DNA of 64,000 nt from Pohlia nutans (GCA_022496805.1 CM040100.1:12181009-12245008); one strand, 5' to 3'. Positions 23,286-36,438 are shown, numbered from the stretch's first letter. The notes: generated from the sequence alone by a model not told the origin. Made by a program: numbers and translations.

Positions 23286-23751
23286 GATTTTTTCAGCTAA
23301 GAATCGCCCAATTGCTACACTTGAAATACAGTGGCTAATTTTAATGAAAGAATTTTTGAAAATAAGAAAGAAAAAAATAGTCAAATACTTAGGAAAAGTT
23401 TAGTTCAGTAGCTAAATTTTGTCTAGGTATTACCCAAGTATCATCATGGTACCATCAAAGTATCGTGAAAAAGTTGGATAATTGGGAAAATTGAAAACAA
23501 AAATCATTGGTCAGAACCATTATTTTTTTTCAATTTTCCCAGGTAGCCAGCTTTTTTCACTACTCTTTGTTGATACTTGGTGATACCATGATGATACCTG
23601 GATAATACCTAGGCAAAATTTGGCTACTCACATAACATTTTCCTAAGTATGTGACTATTCTTCCTTTCATATTTTCAAAAATCCTTCGTTAAAATTAGCC
23701 ACTGTATTTAAAGTATAGCAATTGGGCTATTTTTAGCTGAAAAAGCATTTA
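23286..23751. mobile_element. Long foldback element, arms about 230 bp
   Basis: The left arm (from TTTTTTCAGCTAAGAATC) is the reverse complement of the right arm (ending GGCTATTTTTAGCTGAAAAA) over nearly its full length, with a very short central loop near 23520. Matching landmarks include CCCAATTGCTA, TACAGTGGCTAATTTTAA and TATCATCATGGTA. RNA from this segment would form a long imperfect hairpin. Confidence 0.7.
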
Positions 23752-23883
23752 TTAGAACCAGCCGAGGGTCTCCTTCCATGTGCTCCCGGTGGGCACAAAA
23801 CTGCATTGTGATAGAGGGACCTTATTCTGACCTTGTGAGGATTTTTGACCATCAAAACCAATGTGACAAATCTGAATTTTTTT

Positions 23884-24098
23884 AGGTACCATAGTTGGTT
23901 AACAGGATCGACAAAAATAAATCATACAAAGAGGAGCCCAAATCTCTAGGAAATTATGTTTTCAAAAAAAAAAAATTGTATGGTGAAAAAGAGAATCTTG
24001 AAGAATTTTCACATACTTTGGCAGTTGTTGAAAAGGATTTTCCAAAAAATTTAGTTATTCAGCATAAAATGTTGATCATGACGGTTGGGTACGGTAGT
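23884..24098. mobile_element. MITE of the TACC / GGTCGGCA family
   Basis: Left TAGGTACCATAGTTGG with GGATCGACA, right GTTGATCATGACGG then GGGTACGGTA. The interior (GAGGAGCCCAAATCT, GGTGAAAAAGAGAAT) is shared with 58720-58920 and 35611-35806. The 80-codon open frame here is an artefact of the element. Confidence 0.55.
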
Positions 24099-24106
24099 GT
24101 AGGAGT

Positions 24107-24524
24107 CTCGGGGAGGTCACTTCCAAATATTACGTAACAACGTGCGAACAAGTGATTTTCAACCCCCTATATACTTTTTTATAAAGTTTGATTTAGCTCC
24201 AAATTTTCGAGTGTGATCACATAATCATTATATCTTTTATTTTTAAAAACTCTTAGATCAATTGAATTCAAAACCAAATTTAGAAACACAATTGAAACTA
24301 GCTCTAGAAACACAAAAATTAGTGTATTTATTTACTTCAAAAATTTGTAAGTAATTAATTTGAATAGAGAAAATTCCCAAAAATTCACAATATAAAATTT
24401 CAACATAAAGAAACATCCTATAATTTTTTCAAGTTGTTTGATTGATTATTTACAATGTAATATAGGGGGCCAAAGATTTGTTCGCACGTGATACTCAAAA
24501 AATACATTGAATGAACTCCCCGAG
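24107..24524. mobile_element. Foldback element with CTCGGGGAG ends
   Basis: CTCGGGGAG at 24107-24115 is mirrored by CTCCCCGAG at 24516-24524. Inside these, ACGTGCGAACAA and CCCCCTATAT are mirrored by TTGTTCGCACGT and ATATAGGGGG. It lies directly after the previous element. Confidence 0.6.
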
Positions 24525-25951
24525 GTAGGAGTTGTAAATGATTGACTTTCACAAAAGAAATTTTAGAAAATTATTTTTTTAATTTTTGTTTTAAGAAATA
24601 TGTAAAGTAAGTTACAAAATTGGGTTTTGATGCCTATATCTGACCGTCTCAAATTATGTAATTGTGACCATGGGGGGTGTCCAAGCATGACCTAGAAACA
24701 AGAACTTGATTGATGAATGCATGTGGGTTTACAATCTTGAAGGGTGGTTTGAGAGCATTGCAGTGGTACTTATTATGGAATGAAATTGGAGGTAGAAATG
24801 GAATAAGGTCCCTCTACTTTAGTCCACAACTCACAATTTTATTTTTTTTAGTGAATGAAGACAAGCTACCCAAAATGGGTCTCACTAAAAATAAAAAAAG
24901 GTTGTAAAATATGCCAAATTGAGTGTTTCAAAGCCTAACATCTTTAGAATCAAGTTGGCTGTAAGAATATGTGTTTGAATCAATGATGTTATTTTTTAAT
25001 TAATTTTATAAATAACAAAAAAAAGTTGGTGATGAAGGTGCCTCAAATAGTCTACAAAATTGTCAAATTTGTAAATGTTTGAAAAAATGCATTATTATAA
25101 TGCATCAATTTTGCAAAGAAGTATGAAGAATAATTCTAGATTATGAACTTTAATTCAATTCTATCAAAATGGATTTCACAACTTCAACATGAATAATTAG
25201 TTATGTAATTTATAAGCTATAAACTTCCAAAATTAATAATTATTTCCAAATTTTCATTATGACTGTATAAAATTATAATTTTAATAAAGTTCTTAAATAT
25301 TCATTAAACGTCATCTCATTTAAAGTGTTCATTTTATCCAACTCTTGCCTATAATTATTTAAATTGGTGTTTTTTCAAAATAAAAGGTCCTAAATCTTGG
25401 CAACTTATGACCATGCTATGAACATTATACTTTTAGCCAATCATAATAAAATTTTAGAAATAAGAAATAAATTGCCTTTTCTTATGAATATTCTAATTTT
25501 AATATTAAAATTTTGATTTATAAAAGTTCTAAGGTTTTTTAGTGGTATTCAGCTCCGTAGATAAGATCCACAAGTTGTGCATCATAACTTTCATATTTTA
25601 TAAAACTTCAAAAAAAACATGTAAAACACATTTTATAACACATATGGTTTGTGGGAAAACCCTTCGTCTTTTAAGGTTAAGTCTTCAACATTGGCTTATT
25701 GAATTCAAAAAATGAACGTTACTTTCAATAATACATCACTATCACTTATCCATGTGAAAAAAAAGATTAAATATTGTATCTCAAGAACAAAAATTGGATT
25801 AAAAACTTGAATAAATGGCTTCAATCTATTCCTAATCATTAGTCTAAGCAACTATTTTTTTTAGTATAGAATTTAATGTTCTTGGAAGTAAATAAATGGA
25901 AAAATAACGTGCTTGAAAATATTTATTTCATGAATAATGTGCCTAACTTGC

Positions 25952-26169
25952 ATAACATAATAGAGCAATGGGAGCCAACACCCTTTTGCAATGCGACCAC
26001 AATTAGTTACAATTAGAAACTAAGAATACATGGTAATGACATGGTAGTCCCAAAATTCATAGAATACAAATGGCATTCTCTCATTATTTAAAAAAGTGCA
26101 TCTAAGTGAAGATTTTCTTTTGACCCAATTTTCAAAAGGATGCTCCATTGCACTGCTCTATTATGCTAT
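25952..26169. mobile_element. MITE with ATAGCATAATAGAGCA ends, copy 2
   Basis: 218 bp, an internally deleted relative of 6871-7408. It shares the left GAGCAATGGGAGCCAAC block and the right TGCTCCATTGCACTGCTC block. Confidence 0.65.
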
Positions 26170-26818
26170 GTGTTTTTTCAGGTTGAATTAAATTATTCAA
26201 CTCTAAGATGCCAAATTTACCATTCATGTATGATATACTAGATTGGTGCACATGGAAGTAGTCTTGAGAAGCCATCATTGATGAATGAAAAAAATTTAAG
26301 ACCCACCAACGGTTCAAATAAAAAAGACATCCTAAATTGTAGCTTACTTTTCATCTTATTCTAAACATGCGCTATGGTTTTTTATTCTTTGTGGCTCATA
26401 TTTGCTACATGGCTTGTGTGGGCTCATGCCATTTTGGGACACCCTATTCTGATTGTGTTGAGCCATGGTTTTTATTTTTATTTTTATTTTTATCAAAAAC
26501 GTGTCAGAGTTATTGATTGCGTTGTTTGGGTGGGCAATGTGTGAAATTTTCAATATTCTTTTGGACTGCCTCTAGATAGGCCTCTTGACGTGTAAGGGTT
26601 AAATGATGAACAAACTATGTGGAAAATCATCTATTCTTTTCAAATTTGCGACCTAGCAAAATGGTGTCCTAAATGAATGAAAAAATGTCATAAACTCGTA
26701 ATATTGTTAGAATAAAAAACCCAATGGATGAAGGATGCATAGTGGTCATCAGAAGATTGTTATAGAAACCATAAAACATCACAATTTAAAAATCATTTAC
26801 TAACTCTTATTAAAGTCT

Positions 26819-27366
26819 TTAACCCCTAAAAGCTCAAACGGCCATTTTCTAGTCGATGCCCGAATTTAACAGGTTGCCCGGAACAAATAAATATGTTTTT
26901 GAAAAAATAATAAATACTAAAAAATACTACATCAAGTGTACATTTCAATGCAATTTGAATTATGTCAGTCCTAGTTTAACTCCACCCAGGAGAAATTTTC
27001 AAAGTGGATCACCTCAACATTGTTTTAGTGTTATAAAATTTTCTATTTGGGAAAGTAATGATTTTCCTCCATCATTTCTTTTGCTTTTTTGAAGTTTATA
27101 ATAATTAAACCAACTTTAACCAATCAAGCTAAATTTTAAACTCTAAAAGTGAAAATTATAATCTATATAAAATTTCAAAGGTTAATGCTTTTAAATTCAT
27201 TTCTAAAAAAATCTAAAATTATTTTTGGAAATTTGACCTTACAGATAATTTGTAGAGATGATGCTCTACATTTTATTTATTGAACCAAACTTATCAAACA
27301 TATGGAAGGCACATATTATAACACATCTATGTTTTGTTGAACACCCCTCGGGCTTTTAGGGGTTAA
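26819..27366. mobile_element. TTAA/CCC-ended MITE, GCTTTTAGG subfamily
   Basis: Starts TTAACCCCTAAAAGCTC and ends GGGCTTTTAGGGGTTAA, an inverted repeat of about 16 bp. Homologous to 10743-11286 throughout. The plus-strand open frame at 26856-27092 lies inside and is not credited. Confidence 0.7.
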
Positions 27367-27793
27367 AACATGATTAAATATTATTTCCAAACAAAATATT
27401 TTAGAGCACCATGGAAGAACATCAAATTTTGATATTTTATTCACTTTGAGTATTAAAAAAAGGAACCAAAAGCATCAAGATTTTTACTTTTTCACTAGTA
27501 TTTCTAAATGCAATTTTATTTTAATTTCTAACATAATCAATAACATCAATCAACGATTATTTGTAACATTTGAAATTGATCTAAATTTTAAGTGATTGCA
27601 TATTGTATATAAGAGCATGCACATTAGTTGCTCATTGTGCACCAAGTTCACATCCAAAATGGTGTGTGAGAAGTGAAAACTTCCCTGGGGAAGTCATTGT
27701 CATAATTTAAAATAACCATGAGAGAACAAATATAGGGTGTCTTTTATTCATTTGAGATAAAACTTATAAATTTTTAAAAGTAATATAGGGTGC

Positions 27794-28369
27794 TTAACCC
27801 CTAACCGCCCAACCATGCATATTTTGCACGATGTACGGATTTGAACTCCGTTTTCTCATCCATCATGCACTTTTTGCAGTGTGGATTTTTTATTGAAACT
27901 TTTATGGGAAGTTAGCTTTGTGCATGTGTGATCCGATTAGAAAGGGGATGATTTGTGAAAATTTTATGCCTCATTTCATGTTGTAGTGTTCCACCCAAAA
28001 TTTCGAAGATTTTAGTCTAAAAGTGCTCTTGAAAAAGTCAACTACTAAAATTAAGCAACCAAAGAATCTTCAAAAATCACTACACTTAGAGTATTACATT
28101 TCAACCCATCACAACAAATTTCATTATTAGATTGTCAATATCTTATTCGTAATCATATTACAAAAGAGTGTTAAATTTTAAGTTTGAAATTGAATACACA
28201 AATATTAGTGATAGCAATCGCAAATCTAACCGTATGGATAGAATCTAAAATGCATAATGTACTACTTTTATTCATTCATCAACTTGAAAATATCCCTTTT
28301 AGTTGCATTTTATAATGCATCTTTGAAAAACTGCCAAATCTGAAAAGGGTGAGAACGCTTAGGGGTTAA
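27794..28369. mobile_element. TTAA/CCC-ended MITE, long subfamily
   Basis: Starts TTAACCCCTAACCGCCC and ends CGCTTAGGGGTTAA. A TGCA/TGCA hairpin sits just inside the left end. In reverse orientation it matches 14987-15580 and 2812-3522; it runs parallel to 44849-45438. Confidence 0.7.
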
Positions 28370-28489
28370 AAACCAATTTGATAATATTTTAAGAATATTT
28401 CAATTATATATCATAAATACATCCTAAATATACTATAAATAGTAGAATATTCCAATTATTTCATAGTCCCCCATAAAATACCTTGTGTT

Positions 28490-28802
28490 CGCTCATGTGT
28501 ACCAAAATTCACACTAAGTGACTTCCCCAAGAAACTTCCTTAGCAACAAGCGTGCTTGGAATAGAGTGCATTGACCAATTGGAACAATCATACTGGCAAA
28601 GAATAAATTTACTAAATTTAACTTCATAAAGTGAGAGCATAGTCTTGTCAAAGAATAGGACAAAATGCTTGACGTGAGAATCACCACTCGCCATATTGAC
28701 AATATTTGTGTGCAAATATCAAACTCCACACTATTAGATGTATTTTATCATCTATAAATAGATTTGGTGAGTGAAAAATGGATGCTGCTAGGCCTGCTCT
28801 AA
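28490..28802. mobile_element. Tourist/PIF-like MITE, inverted partner of 4389-4753
   Basis: The right end GCTGCTAGGCCTGCTCTAA is the inverse of the 4386 end. The interior (AGTGGTGATTCTCACGTCAA-like block, inverted) matches the 4389 element. The left boundary is unclear. Open frames at 28509-28729 fall inside it. Confidence 0.5.
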
Positions 28803-28902
28803 GGGGTTAATATTTTTGATCTTACAAATCTATCAACAAACACGTGTCAATATTCCTAAGAATCGATCATTTTTTTCTCTCTAAAATTCGCATATTTAAA
28901 CA

Positions 28903-29024
28903 CACTAGTAGAAAAGGTGCCCCTCTCCAGGGAGATGCCTGTGCAAAAAGCACTGTGCATGCTTGGAATTGGGCACTACTTGCCTGGGCATCTCCCTAGA
29001 CAGTGGCACTTTTCCCACCTAGTG
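28903..29024. mobile_element. CACTA-like short foldback MITE
   Basis: CACTAGTAGAAAAGGTGCCC at the left and GTGGCACTTTTCCCACCTAGTG at the right, with the central TTGGAATTGGGCACTACTTG block shared with 7780-7838 and 43596-43715. Confidence 0.65.
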
Positions 29025-29340
29025 CCAATCAAGTGCCAATTTCGATTGATCAATTTATTACTAACAATCAATTCTCCCCATCTGTTGATATTATGTCACC
29101 ACAATCTACCCTCCATGCAATGAGGGTATTGTTGTTTCAAACAATACACATGTGATAAGTCATTTATGTGACTAATCCATAACTGCCACCTTGAAGTTAG
29201 GGCTTCCCGAACACGTCATAGTAAAGAGGGACGACTGCAGAAGGAAAATACCATAGAAAAAATGCCTTGACAAACCCAAATGCATCATGTGGAAATGCAG
29301 AGCATGATCACAGAAAAGGCTGAATCTCATTATGATTTCT

Positions 29341-29429
29341 AATCTGTCAATTAGAGTTTTGACTGACACTAACCCCAATTAGCAATTAACCCCTACTAAT
29401 CTGTCAATTAGAGTTTTGACTGACACTAA
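29341..29429 (+). repeat. Direct repeat of 32 bp, two copies 57 bp apart
   Basis: AATCTGTCAATTAGAGTTTT followed by GACTGACACTAA occurs at 29341-29372 and again, identical, at 29398-29429. No gene is associated. Confidence 0.7.
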
Positions 29430-30515
29430 TCATAATTACCAAAGGTCCTGTCAATGAACCCAACAGTCAAGGAACAAGACAGATTTAATTAAGCAGCATA
29501 CAATGTGCTGCAAAACGCAGAGATTCATGTTAACCAATGACCCCTGCCACTGTTGACTTTGACATCCCCCCTGCCACTGACACCAACCCAGCTCCATTGT
29601 TGAAGCAACACCATTTTGCAGTAACCCTTCAAGGATTCTACACACTTGAAGATTTCTAAAATGTAAAGATCTATTAAAAAACACTATTTGAAACAATAAT
29701 TTGGTTGAAAACTAAAACACATATCTTCTTTGAAATTTGATTTGATTTAGTCCGTATACAGTTTTTGACTAAAATTTGTTGCAATGATTATGGCAGCTTT
29801 TCATTGGTGCAAGTCTCAAGGGCTCATCAAAGTTTGGAGCATAGTCACAAGTTACGCTGATATTCCAGCACACCCTAAGCATAAATTTCAGCCTTGGGTA
29901 GACTCTTGCTTTGAATGTAGGACACTAGCAAGCTCCAAACATTTGTGGATCATTGAGACTTGCACTAGTGCGAGGTCACCTACATGAATATCACAAACTT
30001 AGCCTACAAAGAAGAGTTTTTTGAAAAGCAATAACCAAGAACCGGAATCTTTAACCTCTGTTCCATTAACTGATTGTGACACCCACAAATGTCGAGGCAG
30101 GAAGAAAACAGAATCCAATTTCATCAATCTCAACATACGCAGTAATTCAACTGCAGAAGGAAGTATTATAACCACTTTTACTCACTAAAAATGTGCAGTA
30201 TACAGAATCATTCCAGGCACCAATTGGTAAGCTCGTTGTAACACACCTTACATACTGGTCTTAACAAAAGAAGTTCTCCCTTCGAAACCTTCTTTGGTTT
30301 ACAATACAGAAGTACAACTACGAAGCAAAGATTTCCCACCTCGGGTGACACAGGCCGATCTTGGCAGAAATTTGTGATAAAAATCCATCCGTAGACTTCA
30401 AAGACTTCTCAACCATCAAACGACGTCGTTTGATTGTGACTGAAATATCACTTTCCATTTCATGGTACTTTGATATCTCATGTCTGGTATATTCACGTCT
30501 TTAAGCAGTTGCTCC

Positions 30516-33500
30516 TCAAGCTCGTGACAATACACCTTTAGAGCTGCAGGCGAAAAGAGAGCAACACTTTCAAAAAAATGTAGTTAACATTTAAGATGTC
30601 AGCAGGGTCTTCTATTTATAACATAAAAATCTCGTAACACCAGTGGACAAGGACACCCATATCCCGCGTTACTATATACTTTCTACAGGGATTAATAGTC
30701 AGGAAACCCTACAACACAAGATTTGGTAAACTAAATTGATTTTCTGAATGGTGGTCGGATTAAAGCATAAAATTCACAACGACGTATGAGGACACAATAA
30801 ATTTATGTACTGGAAGTACCCAGCTGAATCAGCAAATGTATTAGCAAAAATTACCTTGGTATGGTTCCCAAGCGACGAGCGTCATATTCGGTTGCTTGAC
30901 GCAAAGCTCTCGCAAAAGCCTTAAATGTGGCTTCTACGATGTGGTGTGAGTTTTTCCCTGCAAGCTGTGCATCCAAAATGATATTTCGTGTCAGTAGATA
31001 CCAAGCTTTTGCCTAGCAGACCATTACGACTTAGTTGGAAATATGCCAGTATACATGAATAATATGAATGTAAAGACCAGAGAGAAGACTCGAATTACAA
31101 CTGCAAGCTTCCATAAAACTATGAAGAGACGAGAAGCTGAATGCAGCCACAAAGGCAATATGAATGAACCTGCAGAAGAATGAACCACATGTACTGTACT
31201 GAAAGCAATGGATAGATTGACTTTACGAAACCTATTTACATTCAATTGAAGTCTTCAAACTAAGATTCATCCCTACTGCATTGTTCATGAATGTAGCGAA
31301 TTCAAATATACCTGTCGAATGTGAAGAGTCATTCCTGACGTGTTCGCCATGGACTGAAAAAAGTGCTCAACCAACTGTATATAGAACAAGAAGAGAGCAT
31401 ATGTGAGGCTTTTTAAATGTACAATGGCAGGTTCACTGAACATTCATTTATTCATATCAAAAACCATATCACTGCCAATCATAATGCTGACTTTCTGAGC
31501 ATAAAGAGAATCCTACCTGTGTGTCGTAATTCCCTATTCGATCTGTTGGTATCTCAAGATCATAACCCAAATGTGGCCGCCCCGACAAATCCTAGCACCG
31601 CACATATTTCGTCAGAGCTTTTTCATTTATCTAAATGTAATGAAAAGATTTAGTGCCCCCTGTTTGAGTAACAAGGAATCAAAGAGCCTATCAAAGGACG
31701 AGAGTAGAGAGGAGACGAACCAGCACAACATGCACCAGTGCTTCATCTAATGGAGCTGAAAAATCACCAAATCGCCTGATGCCTTTGCGGTCACCCAGAG
31801 CTTTCAAAAGCGCCTGAACATATAAGAAAACGAGGATGAAACAAAGGTTTCAATGTTCCAATGTCCCCTATTCCTTCAGAACAATCTAAGAGAACACCGC
31901 TTGCAGATAGGCCATGAAACTCTCTACCTTTCTCATAGGAGATTCTTTGCCATGAGTAGGCCATAAGTGTTACTGACAAGTACATGTTTAGAATCTAGTG
32001 AATATTGACTATGTACAATAGCTGAAGAGTAAAAGCCTATCCACGATTTTACTCACCCAATGAGCAAGACTTTGAAAATTTAGAACTTATTCATACAACA
32101 TCCAAACAAAACGTATTTCAGTAAATTGGAATCCTCTTAAGAATCGGGACAAGAACCACATTAAAAATTCCATTCTAATAAGAGAAACCACTCAAAACTG
32201 CAGGAATGGATTTCCTCCCTTAGTTACCATTTGCAGTAAATGCTATGATATTGTAGATCTACAGTTGGAGAGGGCTCAAAATTTGTGCAACGATACATAA
32301 AGCAAGTCTACAATGAGGTGCAATCCAACTTATGGTAACTATATACAGTGTATAAAAACGCTCGCTTGGACTTGACCACCGACTTTGACATGGAGAATTC
32401 CTACAAAGATATTCTTGACAAAAAATCTCCTTGCCTTCGGGAGCAAAGGTTAAAAATTAAAATGACAAAAATTTAAAAATGACAAAAAGTTCTGAAAGAA
32501 CACGTACAGTGCCCATAGCAAGGCCCACATCCTCGTTGGTATGATGGTCGTCAATGTGAGTGTCTCCCTTGGCCTTTACCCGCACGTCAAAGAGGCCGTG
32601 CGATGCCAATTGCTGTTCAACACATCAAATACTTATATAAGTCAAAAGGACGGAGAATCCAATGATGTAATTTCCAACTAAAATCATTGCTTGATAGGAA
32701 AACACCGCAGGTTGGAACTTCCAAGTCTAAAACCTCAAACAAGTCCCTTCTACTAGAAGAAATATAGGCTTTTGCGACTAAACTGCTATGACTAGAAAAT
32801 GTCCGTTATGACCAAAAAATGTCTGTTATGACCAAAAATTTAGTCATAACGGTTTAATCACAAAAGCCCGTATTTCTTCTAGTGACCTGAAAAAACATAT
32901 CCAAGCTAATTTTTTACTCACGTCAAGCATGTGATCCAAAAACGGGATACCGGTGTCGCAGTCGCATATTCCAGTTCCATCCAAGTTGATGCTCACTTCA
33001 ACACTGGTCTCTTTCGTTTCCCTCGAGACAGAACCTACCCGTGAACTCTCTGTATGCAAAAAACACACACTATATGGTGAGAATAACACCATGCAAATAA
33101 GAATCGCACACGATGAGAATTGAAATTGAAGATTTTTGGTCTTTGCCAAAAGAGCAAATGGACCTCCGACGCAAAGTTGTATCGAATTAGTCATGAATTT
33201 TCAAAGTCAATATGGTGTCTGTCCCAAACCCATGCAACGCAAGTTGTATTGAATTAGTTATCAACTCTCAAAGTCTTTCACAAAACCAGGCACTAGACTA
33301 TATGTAATACTCTGACCTTCCTCACTCCTTAAAACCTCCTCACTCCTAAAACCTCTTAGGAGAATGTTAAAACTAAGGTACTTTTCATAAATGGAATCTT
33401 AGAATGTGGCATCTTCCATTGGTTTAACCCCTAAAGGACCAAGGATTCATGGTTTTAAAATGACCAATTCAAATGATAATATAGAGAAAAATATAACTAA

Positions 33501-34289
33501 GAATCAAATTTTATATCACCGAAATTAGTGAAGAACATTACATGTGTTGTAAGAAAACAAAAAAAATGAACAAAAGAAAGTCTACATAGGACCTGCTCGA
33601 AACTGTTAAAAAGGAAATGTGGTCCAATTTGGGCTTCTTGGTCCTTTAGGGTTTAAGGCTGCTACTTGAATGACTTTTGAGTGAAACTATATTTATTAAA
33701 TAATCACACCTAACTGCGACACCTATTCCAAAATCTTGCACGATGAGTACATTTGAGAATGTTGACCACCTCTACCACCAGAACTCGTCAGTTTTAAAAC
33801 ATCTACTAATAAAACACTTTGATTCCTTATAACTTTTGCATATGGTATCCAAAGAATGCATTCTTTAGTACGTTGGAATCTGCTAACAAAAATTGATTGC
33901 AAAATCTAAACATTCAAATGATAGAAACTCGTACACGATTTAAGGAACCAGGTGGAATTTGGACTGCACTGACCTAACCCTAAATTCATCTCTAAACTAC
34001 ACCGAAGCAAATAAATAAATCGAGGTCATGGCAACAAGACTCATCATCACTCACGTTGTGCTTCATCGGCCGCAGCGCCATTTGAAGCAACAGCAGAAAC
34101 CCTGCTCACTCCACGCTGCTGCTGCCGCTGACTCAATTGCGATACGAGCAATTTTGAAAATGGCTTGGCAGCTGCTGGCATCGCCACCAGGCCTTGCTGA
34201 ACTCCATTGCGGGCGATTCCTGTGCACGACGACGACGGCGTCACTCGCACCGCTGAAGCTGAAGAGGCTGCTGCCATTCTAGTCGCCAT
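30516..34289 (-). CDS. HISN5: Imidazoleglycerol-phosphate dehydratase, chloroplast, eight exons
   Basis: This enzyme dehydrates imidazole-glycerol phosphate to imidazole-acetol phosphate in histidine synthesis, in the plastid stroma. Minus-strand exons are 34055-34289, 32922-33049, 32508-32612, 31721-31813, 31517-31591, 31312-31374, 30855-30964 and 30516-30543; all introns are GT-AG, phases agree and the product is 278 residues, normal for plants. Residues 1 to about 75 are rich in Ala, Ser and Arg without acidic residues until the end, a typical transit peptide. The catalytic core starts near residue 89 ([18 protein letters not shown]). The two metal-binding motifs are intact: HHTNED at 144-149 and HHIVE at 240-244. 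[12 protein letters not shown] lies at 110-121. The start is the first ATG of exon 1. The last exon codes for only eight residues. Introns 1 and 2 contain MITEs. Identity is certain; only the untranslated ends are undefined. Confidence 0.95.
32751..32884. mobile_element. CACTA-like MITE in HISN5 intron 2
   Basis: TACTAGAAGAAATATAGGCT at the left and, on the minus strand, CACTAGAAGAAATACGGGCT at the right. A short tandem (GTTATGACCAAAAA twice) lies in the loop. It ends 37 bp from the exon 2 donor at 32922, so it sits close to a splice site. Confidence 0.65.
33424..33656. mobile_element. TTAA/CCC-ended MITE in HISN5 intron 1
   Basis: Starts TTAACCCCTAAAGGACCAAG and ends TTGGTCCTTTAGGGTTTAA. 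In reverse orientation it matches 8825-9069 and 60174-60425. It is 233 bp and well inside the 1-kb intron 33050-34054. Confidence 0.75.
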
Positions 34290-34299
34290 CTCAAATCTA

Positions 34300-34310
34300 A
34301 AACCCTAAAC
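34300..34310. promoter_or_regulatory. Telo-box upstream of HISN5 start
   Basis: AAACCCTAAAC lies 11 bp upstream of the ATG (on the plus strand as written). Telo-boxes (AAACCCTAA) are common near start regions of plant housekeeping genes. Its activity here is inferred. Confidence 0.45.
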
Positions 34311-34564
34311 CCCAGAAACTTAATTTTTTGCAAGCTACGGCAACCTTGAAAATTAATTCTTTTTGCAGAAACTTAATCCTTTGAGGATCGAAGAATTTGT
34401 GAATGGCCGGGCAAAGTTTCGGCAACCGCTTGGGAGGAAACGAGAGGTGAATTGATGTCCGCCTGGTGAATTGATACCCGGATATGTAGACTCATACACA
34501 GGGCTTCTTATAGAGTATTTTAATTATATACAAATTTTTAATGGTGAATACAGCATAACATTGT

Positions 34565-34805
34565 TAAGCCGTAGACTTTGTACCCCTACTAAGGTTTTCA
34601 AGATTCTTTCCAATGCTCTTGAATGCTTTTTGTTTTCACATCTTAAGTTTGTCTTACTTGCTTGACTCCTACTAACTTCCCTTATATAATGGCAATGTCA
34701 TCTTTCACTCTAGTTCCAAGGGAAGTTATTGTATCAGTAAAATAAAATAAAATAAATCAACCAAGCAGTAGGTGGTGCAGTATTCTACTGGTATAGAATG
34801 TAATG
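34565..34805 (-). repeat. Dispersed repeat, copy 2 (inverted relative to 1100-1323)
   Basis: Homologous to the reverse complement of 1100-1323. At 34555-34567 the minus strand reads GGC-TTAA-CAATG, with a single TTAA where the other copy holds a complete TTAA element, so it marks an unoccupied site. Confidence 0.6.
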
Positions 34806-35385
34806 GTACAATACCAGTTAATAAAGATACGTAGAAATTGAAACAGTGTTTGGCAGAATCATGGGTTTTTTTCAAAATTTGAAATGCAATAGGAGGTAGA
34901 AAAATGATCCAAATCCGAAACCGTAAAGTGCATTGGATAGGTATTTGATTTTACTATCAAGAAATGACAAATTTTGGGACATTTCAAGATGAAATGTTAA
35001 ATTTTTATAAATCTACTTGGAAATTGAGTAGTTTTGATCGATAACTTCATATGTTGATATCTTAGTCATTAAGACCTCAAAACTCATGATTCTTTTTTCA
35101 CGTGATTCTAGAAAGGATTTGCATTCTTTCCATTGAAAAGCTTAATATACCATAAGTAACAAAATTTGTATCTATAATTGTTTGAAGTTGAGGGTTAAAA
35201 ATGGAGTTTTAATTTTCATATAAAAATTGGTCAAAAAGATGATTTTTTATCAAAACTCAATTGTATGTGATATGCATATTGTGTACTACAATATGTCAAA
35301 ATTTTGATCAAATATTTGAATTAATCAAGTTTTAATGACAATTCTTTAAAAAACCAAAATTATGTGTCTTTATTGAATGGTATTG

Positions 35386-35615
35386 TACATAGCGGACTAG
35401 AGCAGAGAGAGGGAGTACCCTTTTTAATGTGGTCCTCGTTTCACTTCAAAATACTATAGAAATAAAGATTGCATAGCATTTCCTCATTAATCCTGCAATT
35501 CATGCTATGCGCATAGCATTCCCTCATGAGTTAGAAAAGAGGATCCAACTGAAGATTCCCTTGGGATGCTCTTTGGAAAAGGATACGCCCTCTCTCTGCT
35601 CTAGTATGCTATGTA
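35386..35615. mobile_element. MITE with TACATAGC ends (AGAGCAGAGAGAGGG)
   Basis: Left TACATAGCGGACTAGAGCAG with AGAGAGGG, right inverted TACATAGCATACTAGAGCAG with AGAGAGGG. It is distantly like the ATAGCATAATAGAGCA family. A weaker GGTCGGCA-type element (about 35611-35806) directly follows. Confidence 0.6.
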
Positions 35616-36438
35616 CCCGAAAGTCTAGATTGGCAAAAAAAATTATAAAAAGAGAAGCTCAAATTTTTATAAATTTCTTTTTTGAAAAATATTATATTTT
35701 CTATGGTGAAAAGAGAATCTTAGAAAACATCCATAAATTTATAGATAATATTCAAATCAATTTGGGAAAAACTTAACTATTCGACATGAAGTGTCGATCC
35801 TGCCTTCTGAGTGCAGTAGCTTTTATAGAGCATGCTGCTATTATATTCTCAAATTTCTTGTCGAAAGTTGAAGTTCTAATTGACTTCAAAAAAAAAATTG
35901 TTAATAAGATCACTCATAGTCATGGTTAGTATTCTGCTAAAATATACAAAATGGCATAATTATACCAGTAACCAAATATTACCTAAAACGAATAAAATAA
36001 AAATATGAGGAAAATTTTCTCAAGAACTTTAGTGAAGAAATTATAATGCCCTTACTACCCAACCTTAAATTTGTAAAATATTTCTTATCAATACCCACCG
36101 ATATATATATAAGTTATTATTATTATTTTTAGTTTTCAGTCTAGATTCTTTCAAAAACCTTTGCCTTAAATTAAGGTATATGACCCTCATTTAAAGATAA
36201 TCGATAAGGTGATTTGCACTTTAATTTTTTCCCACCCAATTTTTAATGCATGCACTTGATGGAATTGAAGCCTTCTTCAAGCGTTTGACTTCGGACAAAA
36301 TTCAATCAAGTAAAAAACGAGTTGTCATTCACATTTTAGCAACCAATTAGGTGTTAATTTTATTTATTTTAATTTTGATTTGGACTTGTAAAGGTGAGAC
36401 CAAAACTTCAATCAGTTAGAAAAGAAGACAACTCAATG

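Noticed and set aside
29341..29429. CRISPR-like repeat pair
   Set aside because: Two direct repeats in eukaryotic DNA with no array or cas genes; a simple local duplication.
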